From Dickeya zeae NCPPB 2538 (GTDB lineage: Bacteria; Pseudomonadota; Gammaproteobacteria; Enterobacterales; Enterobacteriaceae), in the NCBI RefSeq assembly GCF_000406165.1, contig NZ_CM001977.1:480990-544989 (forward strand): 64,000 nucleotides of DNA, read 5' to 3'. Below are positions 1-6,783 of this stretch, in pieces; position 1 is the stretch's first letter, and every line of letters begins with the position of its first letter. The translations under genes were made by a program, and so were the position numbers. A model generated the notes under the pieces. The model worked only from the letters and a program-made list of their open reading frames with translations, did no database searches and was not told the DNA's origin.

Positions 1-314
1 GGCGGTTCGGGTTGCTGCCGTGACGGCGACGGAGCGGTGGGGGGATGACCCGGCGTCAGGTTGGTCAACCCGGGGGAAACGATCGTCCCTGCCGGACCCC
101 GCGGCAACAGGTAACCTTCGCTGGTGAGCCTCTGATAGGCCGTTTCCACCGTGCCGCGTGCCAGATTCAGCTCGCTGGCGAGGCTGCGCACCGAGGGAAC
201 ACGCTCGCCGGGGCGCAATTGCCCAGAGGCGATGGCATCGCGGATCCGCTGGTAAAGCTGTTGATGAAGTGGCGTGGACGGCGTTGACGAAAACGGTCTG
301 GTCAGAAAATCCAT
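1..314 (-). CDS. MocR/PdxR-type GntR regulator, N-terminal part (cut by window edge)
   Basis: The minus strand from an ATG at 314 reads a GntR winged-helix domain: an opening MDFLTRPFSSTPSTPLHQQL, then a helix-turn-helix with RPGERVPSVRSLASELNLAR and a wing ending EGYLLPRGPAGT. This is followed by a Pro/Ser-rich linker that runs off the window. That architecture (GntR domain, linker, then an aminotransferase-like domain) is typical of MocR regulators, which sense PLP or amino-acid-like ligands. The aminotransferase half is not in view, so the subclass is inferred. It diverges from the GNAT/AhpD pair 100 bases away and probably controls it. Confidence 0.8.
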   Translation of the reverse strand, partial: MDFLTRPFSSTPSTPLHQQLYQRIRDAIASGQLRPGERVPSVRSLASELNLARGTVETAYQRLTSEGYLLPRGPAGTIVSPGLTNLTPGHPPTAPSPSRQQPEP

Positions 315-418
315 CGGCTATGTCCTTATCAAAATGACATTTCTTGCCCCTATTGAGTAGGCCATTGTCGGCCTACAGTAACCCGCATTGCAACCCTCTT
401 CATGGCGTAAGGATTGAA

Positions 419-871
419 ATGATGGCTGACATTCATCTGGCATGGGCCACGAGTCAGGCGGAACAACTGGCGTGTTTTAGTCTGATGCAGGCCTTGCGAC
501 CGCATTTAACCGACAGCGAGCAATTTGTTCGTCAGGTGCAACGGCAGGCACAGCATGGCTACCAGTTGCTGGTCGCCTGGCAGGCCGATGTTGCGCTCGG
601 GCTCGCTGGGTACCGGGTGCAGGAAAATCTGGTGTATGGGCGCTTTCTGTACGTTGATGACCTGGTATGCCGGGACGAGGTGCGCGGGCAGGGCATTGGC
701 GATCGGCTGATGCAGGCGATGTATCAGGAAGCGGCACGCGAGCAGTGTGCCCAACTGGTGCTGGATTCTGCGTTATCTAATGCGTTAGCTCACCGTTTCT
801 ATTTTCGTCAGGGGCTGTTGGCGCGAGCCCTACGTTTTAACGCGCCGATCCACAGTGGAGAAACACAATGA
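419..871 (+). CDS. GNAT-family N-acetyltransferase
   Basis: This is a 150-residue GNAT acetyltransferase. The acetyl-CoA pyrophosphate loop (motif A) is visible as VRGQGIGDRL near residues 88-97, after the beta strand VDDLVCRDE, and the fold ends in the usual N-acyltransferase strands with AHRFYFRQG. The start is set at tandem ATGs at 419/422, preceded by TAAGGA at 408-413; an upstream in-frame ATG at 344 lacks a ribosome site. Its stop overlaps the start of the next gene (ATGA), so the two are translationally coupled. The substrate is unknown. A MocR-type regulator diverges upstream, an arrangement common for small detoxification or amine-acetylation modules. Confidence 0.85.
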   Translation: MMADIHLAWATSQAEQLACFSLMQALRPHLTDSEQFVRQVQRQAQHGYQLLVAWQADVALGLAGYRVQENLVYGRFLYVDDLVCRDEVRGQGIGDRLMQAMYQEAAREQCAQLVLDSALSNALAHRFYFRQGLLARALRFNAPIHSGETQ

Positions 872-1299
872 GTACATTACGTTTGCCGTATGCCACGCTG
901 TCACCTGAAGCCTACCAGGGGCTGTTGACGACCAAAAAAGCGCTGGAGAAAAGCACGCTCGGTCTTGAACTGATCGAACTGGTTTATTTACGCATTTCGC
1001 AAATCAACGGCTGTGCCTTTTGTTTAAACATGCACGCCGGATGGTTGCGGCGCGCAGGCGTCAGCAATGAAAAAGTGGATAGTCTGGCAGGGTGGCGGGT
1101 GTGTTCGTTATACAGCCCACGTGAGCAGGCCGCGCTGGCGTGGACGGAGTCACTGGTCGACGTAGCGCAGACCCATGCACCGGATGCGGATTTTGCACCG
1201 CTGCGTGACCACTTCACCGAGGCGGAGATCGCCGATCTGTGCTTTGCCATCGCCCTGATGAGCGCGTTCAATCGGCTGGCTATCGGAGCACGCCAGTAG
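868..1299 (+). CDS. AhpD-like carboxymuconolactone decarboxylase-family protein
   Basis: This 143-residue protein carries the AhpD-core signature: a Glu in the helix before the active site, then NGCAFCLNMHA with Cys49, Cys52 and His56. The CxxCxxxH set is the redox/proton-relay centre of AhpD-like alkylhydroperoxidases. The length matches single-domain family members. It overlaps the GNAT gene by four bases and is followed by a hairpin. Peroxidase or decarboxylase activity cannot be told from the sequence; the two cysteines favour a thiol peroxidase-type role. Confidence 0.85.
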   Translation: MSTLRLPYATLSPEAYQGLLTTKKALEKSTLGLELIELVYLRISQINGCAFCLNMHAGWLRRAGVSNEKVDSLAGWRVCSLYSPREQAALAWTESLVDVAQTHAPDADFAPLRDHFTEAEIADLCFAIALMSAFNRLAIGARQ

Positions 1300-1309
1300 C
1301 CAGCTGATA

Positions 1310-1338
1310 CCACCGGGCTGGCGCGAGCGTCCCGGTGG
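1310..1338. terminator. Hairpin between convergent genes
   Basis: An 8-bp inverted repeat, CCACCGGG at 1310-1317 and CCCGGTGG at 1331-1338, separates the AhpD-like gene from the convergent DeoR-family gene. There is no clear T-run on either side, so use as a bidirectional terminator is inferred from its position and stem strength. Confidence 0.5.
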
Positions 1339-1390
1339 CAAGCGTCTGGTGGTCTGTGAAAGCGATTCCTGCGACCTGATGCTGCGGGTA

Positions 1391-2182
1391 TCAGCTTGCC
1401 ACCATCACCGTGACCCCCAGCGCCTCGAAGGCGTTGACGGCCTCCTGGCTGATGCCGGCATCGGTGATCAGGTAGTGGATGTTGCTCCAGTCACACGGCA
1501 GGGCAAACATCGATACCTTGCCTATCTTGCTGGAGTCCGCCACCACATACACCGTCTTGGCGGAGCGGATCATCGCGCTTTTGACCTTGATGTCGGTTTC
1601 GCTGGGAAAGCTCAGCCCCATACGCGGGGAGATGGCGGCGGTGGCGAGGAACAGTTTTTCGGCCAGCACGTTTTCGAAAAAGCTGGCGGCCTTTTCACCC
1701 GAAGTGGAGAGGGTAGGAAACTTGAAGGTGCCGCCGGTGAGCAGGATATTGATGCCGGGTTCGCCGCCCAGTTTGAGCGCGATATTGACCGCGGTGGTAA
1801 TCACCGACAGCCGGTGAATATCCGTCATGTGTTCGACGATAGCGGTGGTGGTGGTACCGGAATCGAAAATCACCGTGTCGCCGTTTTCTATCTGCGTGGC
1901 AGCCAGCCGACCAATGGCGTCTTTCTCTGCCAGATTGATCTGTCGTTCCAGCAGCAAGGCACCGGTATTCTGCTTGCCGGTCACCAGCGTGGCACCGCCG
2001 TAATAACGCTGAACGTAACCCTCTTTTTGTAATTCGCGCAGATCGGTGCGGATCGTGGCTTCGGTCAGCCCGAAGGTTTCGGTCAACATTTTCACGGTGA
2101 CGGTGCCGTCTTCGCGCACCATCTCCAGAATTTTCTCCCTGCGTTGCTGCATATCCGCCAGTTGTTCACTTTTGCTTTTCAA
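1391..2182 (-). CDS. DeoR-family transcriptional regulator of the sugar island
   Basis: The 263-residue protein has the DeoR arrangement: an N-terminal helix-turn-helix (about residues 15-70) with the diagnostic stretch TEATIRTDLRELQKEGYVQR followed by YYGGA, then a sugar-phosphate sensing domain with DSGTTTT, GGTF, a LATAAISPRMG segment and ADSSKIGKVS. Members sense phosphorylated sugar intermediates and usually repress the adjacent catabolic operon. The start is TTG at 2182, supported by AGGAGAG a few bases upstream; the next in-frame ATG is well inside the domain. It diverges from the transketolase-led operon and is its most likely regulator. Confidence 0.88.
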   Translation of the reverse strand: MKSKSEQLADMQQRREKILEMVREDGTVTVKMLTETFGLTEATIRTDLRELQKEGYVQRYYGGATLVTGKQNTGALLLERQINLAEKDAIGRLAATQIENGDTVIFDSGTTTTAIVEHMTDIHRLSVITTAVNIALKLGGEPGINILLTGGTFKFPTLSTSGEKAASFFENVLAEKLFLATAAISPRMGLSFPSETDIKVKSAMIRSAKTVYVVADSSKIGKVSMFALPCDWSNIHYLITDAGISQEAVNAFEALGVTVMVAS

Positions 2183-2188
2183 TCGAAA
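2176..2188. promoter_or_regulatory. Possible DeoR operator half-copy over the regulator's start
   Basis: TTTTCAATCGAAA covers the start codon and ribosome site region of the DeoR gene. It closely resembles the perfect palindrome at 2454-2467 and could be an autoregulatory operator. This is inference from similarity and position. Confidence 0.35.
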
Positions 2189-2516
2189 CTCTCCTGTACC
2201 GAAACCGGTGACGATGTTCCGCCGTCAACCCGCTAATTGATATCAAGTTTACCCTTCACCTGCGTTTAATGCGAGGTAAAGGCGGCGAAAAAGCATGGAC
2301 ATTTTCGCTGATCCCGCCATGCGATCCCCCGGTTCTTACGCTGTTTACGCCCACGGTTAGCGGATCGTTACCCTCTTTGGGTGGTTTTATTTTGATCTGC
2401 TTTTGTTTGATATTTGATCTCGTCCACAGAATAGGCTAAATAGAGGGTGTATGTTTTCGATCGAAAATCAATTGAAAGTGATCGGGAGCGATTTGTCAGC
2501 GATCAGGAGGTATAGG
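2183..2516. promoter_or_regulatory. Divergent promoter region of the DeoR gene and the sugar operon
   Basis: This 334-base stretch separates the divergent DeoR gene and the first transketolase gene. It is A+T-richer towards the operon side (about 2380-2470) and contains the 14-bp palindrome listed separately. No protein-coding sequence is supported. Promoters were not assigned base by base. Confidence 0.6.
2454..2467. promoter_or_regulatory. Perfect 14-bp palindrome, candidate DeoR-family operator
   Basis: TTTTCGATCGAAAA is perfectly self-complementary and lies 50 bases upstream of the operon's first start codon. A similar sequence lies over the DeoR start. Its symmetry, position and the divergent DeoR gene make it the best operator candidate; binding is not shown. 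Confidence 0.5.
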
Positions 2517-3320
2517 GTGGACGTACAGACAATCAGACAGACAGCGCGACAAGCCCGGCGCTATGTGTTGCAGATGAATCATCGGGCGGGCAAAGGGCAC
2601 ACCGGCGCGGACCTGTCGGAGGTAGATATTATCTGCACCCTGTTTATGGCGGTGATGGATCGTTCGCAGGCGCGGCCGAATCAGGATCGTTTCATTTTGT
2701 CGAAAGGCCACGGTGCAGGCGGGCTGTATTGCAGTGCCGCAGCGATGGGGCTGATTGACCCGGCGACACTGGATCAGTTTATGGGCGACGACACGCTGCT
2801 GGCCGGTCATCCGATTCATCAGAAACTGCCGGATCTGGTGGAGATTAACTCCGGGGCGTTGGGGCATGGGTTGTCGATCGGTGCCGGGCTGGCGCTGGGT
2901 AACAAACTGGCAAACCGTGCGCATCGTCGTGTCTTTGTGCTGATGGGTGACGGTGAATTGGCGGAAGGTTCCAACTGGGAAGCGGCGATGGCCGCCAGCA
3001 AATTCCGGCTGGATAACCTGGTCGCCATTGTCGATCGAAACCGTCTGCAACTGGCGGGCAAAACCGAAGACATCATGCCGCTGGAGCCGCTGGCGGATAA
3101 ATGGCGCGCCTTTGGTTTTGAGGTCATCGAGTGCGACGGCCATGACCCGGCGGCCATCATCGACGCGGTAAATGCGCCAACCGTTGGCAAGCCGCGGGTG
3201 ATCCTCGCCAATACCGAAAAAGGGCACGGCATTTCGTTTATGGCCAACGTACCGGCCTGGCACCACGCGGTGCCGAATGATCAACAGCTGGCGCAGGGGC
3301 TGGCGGAGCTGGAGGAGTGA
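2517..3320 (+). CDS. Split transketolase, N-terminal (ThDP-binding) subunit
   Basis: This 267-residue protein is the N-terminal half of a transketolase. The ThDP/metal motif begins at GDGELAEGSNWEAA (residues 144-157) and closes with the Asn of AIVDRNRLQ; catalytic-pocket histidines appear in GKGHTG, SKGHGAGG and GALGHGLS. The GTG start at 2517 has AGGAGG at 2505-2510; longer in-frame starts lack this. The C-terminal half is the next gene, overlapping by one base. Split transketolases transfer a two-carbon unit from a ketose phosphate to an aldose phosphate and are often pathway-specific; AptA of the D-apiose pathway is one such case. Substrate here is inferred only from context. Confidence 0.9.
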   Translation: MDVQTIRQTARQARRYVLQMNHRAGKGHTGADLSEVDIICTLFMAVMDRSQARPNQDRFILSKGHGAGGLYCSAAAMGLIDPATLDQFMGDDTLLAGHPIHQKLPDLVEINSGALGHGLSIGAGLALGNKLANRAHRRVFVLMGDGELAEGSNWEAAMAASKFRLDNLVAIVDRNRLQLAGKTEDIMPLEPLADKWRAFGFEVIECDGHDPAAIIDAVNAPTVGKPRVILANTEKGHGISFMANVPAWHHAVPNDQQLAQGLAELEE

Positions 3321-4243
3321 TGATGCAAGACTTACGTGATGCCGTAATCGCCACGCTGCTCGAAGAGCAAAACGCAGGCGCTAATCTGTGCGTTGTGGTG
3401 GCGGATTCCACCTCCACGTCGAAAATCGCACCGTTCGAGAAAGCCTTCCCTGAACGGGTGGTGAACGTCGGGATTGCCGAGCAAAACATGGTCGGGATGG
3501 CGACCGGTCTGTCGCTGAGCGGCCCGACGGTCTTTACCGCTAATGCGGCACCGTTCCTGCTGGCACGTTCTAACGAACAGGTGAAGAACGATATCTGTTA
3601 TACCGACGCTAACGTCAAAATGCTGGGGCTGAACGCCGGGTTCGCCTACGGCCCGCTGGGGGCGACCCACCACTGTATGAACGATATCGCGATTGCCCGT
3701 TCGTTCGGCAATTTGCAGATTTTCGCCCCGGCGGATGCGGTGCAGGCCAGCGCGGTCGCGCGTTATGCCATTCATCATCGTGGGCCGGTGTATATCCGCA
3801 TGGACAGCGACAAAGTGCCGGTGCTGCATGAGCCTGGCTGGTCGCTGACGCCGGGCAAACCGGAAGTGGTGCAGCAAGGGAGTGATGTGGTGGTGTTTTG
3901 CCTTGGCACCCTTGTCCATGAAGCGCTGGCCGCCGCAACGGATGCCACCATCGTATCCTTACCTTCATTGTGGCCTTTGGATGAAATATCACTGTTGGAA
4001 ATTATTAGTGAGCACCGGTATGTGATCTCGATGGAAGAACACGTACTCAGTGGTGGCCTTGGCAGCATCATTGGTGAATTGTTGCATAAACACCACGCGC
4101 GGCAGCGCTTCACCGCACTGGGTGTCCCACCTTATGAATTTACTCATAGCAGCAGCCGCAGCGCATTGCGTCGTCAGTTCCATATCGACGCCGCCGGACT
4201 GCGCTTAACCCTGGAACAGCTTGCGTTACGCACCATTGCCTGA
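3320..4243 (+). CDS. Split transketolase, C-terminal subunit
   Basis: This 307-residue protein corresponds to the pyrimidine-binding and C-terminal domains of transketolase. The cofactor-activating glutamate is visible in VGIAEQNMVGMATG near residue 54, with the C-terminal transketolase domain beyond about residue 190. Tandem GTG/ATG/ATG codons at 3317-3325 follow GGAGG at 3311-3315; the ATG at 3320 overlaps the stop of the partner gene, as expected for a stoichiometric heteromer. It supplies the second half of the ThDP site together with the preceding subunit. The pair differs from the single-chain housekeeping TktA/TktB, supporting a dedicated catabolic role. Confidence 0.9.
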   Translation: MMQDLRDAVIATLLEEQNAGANLCVVVADSTSTSKIAPFEKAFPERVVNVGIAEQNMVGMATGLSLSGPTVFTANAAPFLLARSNEQVKNDICYTDANVKMLGLNAGFAYGPLGATHHCMNDIAIARSFGNLQIFAPADAVQASAVARYAIHHRGPVYIRMDSDKVPVLHEPGWSLTPGKPEVVQQGSDVVVFCLGTLVHEALAAATDATIVSLPSLWPLDEISLLEIISEHRYVISMEEHVLSGGLGSIIGELLHKHHARQRFTALGVPPYEFTHSSSRSALRRQFHIDAAGLRLTLEQLALRTIA

Positions 4244-4256
4244 GGAGAACAACCTG

Positions 4257-5060
4257 ATGAGTCATGACAACGAGTATGACGTGAATTTGCGTTATGGCGT
4301 GGATACCGGGCTCAGCCTGAACGACAAGGTGGCGGTGGTCACCGGTGGGCTGGGCGGTATCGCCATGGCGAGCAACGAAATGTTGCTGGAAAAAGGCGCG
4401 CGTCTGGCGCTGCTGTATCCCGCGTTTGAGCGTGACAAAGCGGCGCAGGCTGCCGAACAGTTTGACCCGACGCGAGTGTTGCTGGTCGAGTGCGACGTCA
4501 CCGCGCCCGCCGACGTGGAAAACGCCTTTGCCACCGTCGCGGCGCACTACGGCCAGATAGACATCCTGGTCAACTGCGCGGGCTACGTGATGCTGCAACC
4601 AGTGCTGGAAACCGATTTCGACGAATGGCAAAAGCAGATTGCTGTCAACCTGACTGGCCCGTTCCTGTGCTCGCAGACGGCGGCGCGTCACATGGTGGCC
4701 GCTGGTCGCGGCGGCAAGATTATCAATATTGCCTCGCAAGCGGCGTCTATCGCTATCGATAACCATGTCGCCTACACCTCTGCCAAGGCGGGGTTGCTGG
4801 GCATGACCAAAGTGATGGCGAAAGAGCTGGCACCGCACCACATCAACGTCAACACACTGTCGCCGACGGTGGTGCTGACGCCGATGGGCGAGAAAGCGTG
4901 GCGCGGTGAGAAAGGCGAAGCGATGAAAAAGCTGATCCCACTCGGGCGTTTTGCCTACACCGATGAAATTGCCGCTGCGGTGCTGTTTTTCGCCAGTAAC
5001 GGCAGCGACATGATCACCGGCGCTGATTTGATGATCGACGGCGGATTCACCATCTGGTGA
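4257..5060 (+). CDS. Short-chain dehydrogenase/reductase (first of two in the operon)
   Basis: A classical SDR of 267 residues. The nucleotide-binding loop TGGLGGIA is at residues 29-36, VNCAG near 95-99, catalytic Ser in IINIASQAAS near 150, and the YTSAK catalytic Tyr/Lys at about 163 and 167. The start at 4257 follows TGAGGAG by a normal distance; the longer frame from 4221 runs back into the transketolase gene. An N-terminal extension of about 20 residues precedes the Rossmann fold. The third glycine of the loop is an alanine, a tolerated variation. It probably oxidises a hydroxyl of the imported sugar or polyol, or a derivative of it. Confidence 0.88.
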   Translation: MSHDNEYDVNLRYGVDTGLSLNDKVAVVTGGLGGIAMASNEMLLEKGARLALLYPAFERDKAAQAAEQFDPTRVLLVECDVTAPADVENAFATVAAHYGQIDILVNCAGYVMLQPVLETDFDEWQKQIAVNLTGPFLCSQTAARHMVAAGRGGKIINIASQAASIAIDNHVAYTSAKAGLLGMTKVMAKELAPHHINVNTLSPTVVLTPMGEKAWRGEKGEAMKKLIPLGRFAYTDEIAAAVLFFASNGSDMITGADLMIDGGFTIW

Positions 5061-5078
5061 TGGCCGGGACACACTACC

Positions 5079-5120
5079 AATAGATTTAAAACAATAGATT
5101 CAAAAAAATAGATTTAAAAA
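5079..5120 (+). repeat. Three tandem 14-bp A+T-rich repeats
   Basis: Three head-to-tail 14-base units, AATAGATTTAAAAC, AATAGATTCAAAAA and AATAGATTTAAAAA, lie between the first SDR gene and the binding-protein gene. A weaker related stretch (AATTGATTACG) follows at 5122. They could be regulator binding sites, an internal promoter element, or an unstructured mRNA spacer favouring translation of the binding protein. The repeat is seen directly; its role is open. Confidence 0.85.
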
Positions 5121-5179
5121 CAATTGATTACGCTGTTTCGCTGTACCCCGACAATAACGAAAGATAGAGAGATATCATC

Positions 5180-6115
5180 ATGAAATTGCGTTCAATGCTG
5201 TTAACTGCTGCCATCACCAGTGCCTTATCGCTGACCGCCCACGCGGCGGAAAAAGGCACCATCATGATTCTGGTCAATTCACTGGATAACCCCTATTACG
5301 CGTCGGAGGCGAAAGGGGCGGACAAGAAAGCACAGGAGCTGGGGTATAAAACCACGGTGCTTTCCCACGGTGAAGACGTGAAGAAACAAAGCGAGCTTAT
5401 CGACGCGGCCATCGGCAAGAAAGTACAGGGTATCGTGCTGGATAACGCTGATTCCACCGCCAGCGTTGCGGCGATCAAAAAAGCGAAGGACGCCGGTATT
5501 CCGGTGGTGCTGATCAACCGCGAAATCCCAGTGGATGACGTGGCGCTGGAACAGATTACCCACAATAACTTCCAGGCGGGTTCCGATGTCGCCAACGTGT
5601 TCGTCGAAAAGATGGGCGAGAAAGGCAAGTACGCCGAGCTGACCTGTAGCCTGGCGGATAACAACTGTGTGACCCGTTCCAAATCCTTCCATCAGGTGTT
5701 GGATCAGTACCCCGGCATGGTGAGCGTTGCCCGTCAGGATGCCAAAGGTACGTTGATCGACGGCAAACGTATCATGGACAGCATCTTGCAGGCGCACCCG
5801 GACGTGAAAGGGGTGATCTGCGGCAATGGCCCGGTGGCGCTGGGAGCGATTGCCGCGCTGAAAGCCGCCGGTCGTAATGATGTGGTGGTGGTCGGCATCG
5901 ACGGCAGTAACGATGAGCGCGACGCCGTGAAAGAGGGCTCGCTGAAGGCCACCGTGATGTTACAGGCCCAGGCTATCGCCGCGCAGGGCGTGACCGACCT
6001 CGACAACTATCTCCAGAAGGGCGTGAAACCCGCCAAACAGCGCGTCATGTTCCGCGGCATCCTGATCCAACAGGGTAACGCGAGCAAGGTGCAAGACTTC
6101 AACTTCAAATCCTGA
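5180..6115 (+). CDS. Periplasmic sugar-binding protein of a ribose-type ABC importer
   Basis: A 311-residue class-I (RbsB-like, Peripla_BP_4) binding protein. The signal peptide is clear: a basic start, a hydrophobic core and cleavage after AHA at residue 22. The mature chain begins with KGTIMILVNSLDNPYY, the usual first strand and ligand loop, and has GIVLDNADS, VLINREI and VVGIDGSNDE characteristic of monosaccharide-binding members. It should capture a sugar or polyol in the periplasm and deliver it to the permease encoded downstream. It is preceded by tandem repeats and followed by a stable hairpin, a layout often giving excess binding protein over membrane components. Confidence 0.9.
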   Translation: MKLRSMLLTAAITSALSLTAHAAEKGTIMILVNSLDNPYYASEAKGADKKAQELGYKTTVLSHGEDVKKQSELIDAAIGKKVQGIVLDNADSTASVAAIKKAKDAGIPVVLINREIPVDDVALEQITHNNFQAGSDVANVFVEKMGEKGKYAELTCSLADNNCVTRSKSFHQVLDQYPGMVSVARQDAKGTLIDGKRIMDSILQAHPDVKGVICGNGPVALGAIAALKAAGRNDVVVVGIDGSNDERDAVKEGSLKATVMLQAQAIAAQGVTDLDNYLQKGVKPAKQRVMFRGILIQQGNASKVQDFNFKS

Positions 6116-6127
6116 GTCCATGCTGTC

Positions 6128-6145
6128 GCGCCCCTGCGGGGGCGC
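6128..6145 (+). promoter_or_regulatory. Intra-operon hairpin after the binding-protein gene
   Basis: GCGCCCC (6128-6134) pairs with GGGGCGC (6139-6145) across a four-base loop, directly after the binding-protein stop and before the lipoprotein ribosome site. There is no T-run, so mRNA 3'-end stabilisation of the upstream message is more likely than full termination. This is an inference by analogy with other binding-protein operons. Confidence 0.6.
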
Positions 6146-6159
6146 AGAAGGAGAAGAGT

Positions 6160-6783
6160 ATGTCCAGACAAGTCTGGCTGGCGCTGGCCATTCTTGGGTT
6201 GGGCGGATGCCGCATCGTGTCGCAGCAGGAACTGGCTGACCTGCGTCATCCCCCTAATCCTCATATGGCGAATATCGGGCAAACCTGGCAACAGAAGCTG
6301 GTGCCGCAACTGGTTAAAGAAGCACGTCCGCTTGCCGCCCTGATGAAAGACCTGCAAAGCAGCAACGATATGGATGCTGCCTGTAAGCAGTTTGGTTACC
6401 GTGCGCAGGATGAAAACGCCTGTGTGTTCACGGTGCGTATCACCGGCACGGTGGAACAACTCGATACCGCTTCACGCAGCGGCAAAATGCTGATTAAAGA
6501 CGCCGACGGCCAGAGCATTCCGGTGCAACTGGGGCCGACGTTGCGCGGTACTGACCTGCGCGACAGCTATAAAGGCGCGAGTTATCAGGACTTTAACGAC
6601 CAGGTGTTGTACGGCGATTTTGGCCGCGCCATCAATCAGCAGGCCCTGACGATGATTCAGGCGGCGCACCCGAAAGTGGGCGACCTGCTCGATGTCGTGG
6701 GGGTGTTCAGTAGCTGGGACATCCCGCAGGCGGTGCCGGATATCACACCGGCGCAGATAACGCGTGACGGTAAGGGGGGATGA
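6160..6783 (+). CDS. DUF2291 lipoprotein associated with sugar ABC transporter
   Basis: The 207-residue product has a lipoprotein signal: MSRQ, a hydrophobic stretch and the lipobox LGGC with Cys17 as the predicted lipidated residue. The rest matches the DUF2291 type of periplasmic lipoprotein, which I recognise mainly from its repeated placement in ribose-type ABC operons. Visible features are a two-cysteine segment (CKQFGYRAQDENAC) and a small beta-rich domain (VFTVRITGTVEQLD). Its function is unknown; an accessory role in assembly or substrate delivery is a guess. It overlaps the ATPase gene by four bases. Confidence 0.8.
   Translation: MSRQVWLALAILGLGGCRIVSQQELADLRHPPNPHMANIGQTWQQKLVPQLVKEARPLAALMKDLQSSNDMDAACKQFGYRAQDENACVFTVRITGTVEQLDTASRSGKMLIKDADGQSIPVQLGPTLRGTDLRDSYKGASYQDFNDQVLYGDFGRAINQQALTMIQAAHPKVGDLLDVVGVFSSWDIPQAVPDITPAQITRDGKGG

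Noticed and set aside
1349..2032. Long plus-strand reading frame opposite the DeoR gene
   Set aside because: It mirrors a clear DeoR protein on the other strand, has no ribosome site and gives a low-complexity Gly/Arg/His product; it is a shadow frame in G+C-rich DNA.
4140..5072. 310-codon minus-strand frame opposite the first SDR
   Set aside because: The plus strand has an intact SDR with all motifs; the antisense product is Arg/His-rich without any domain.
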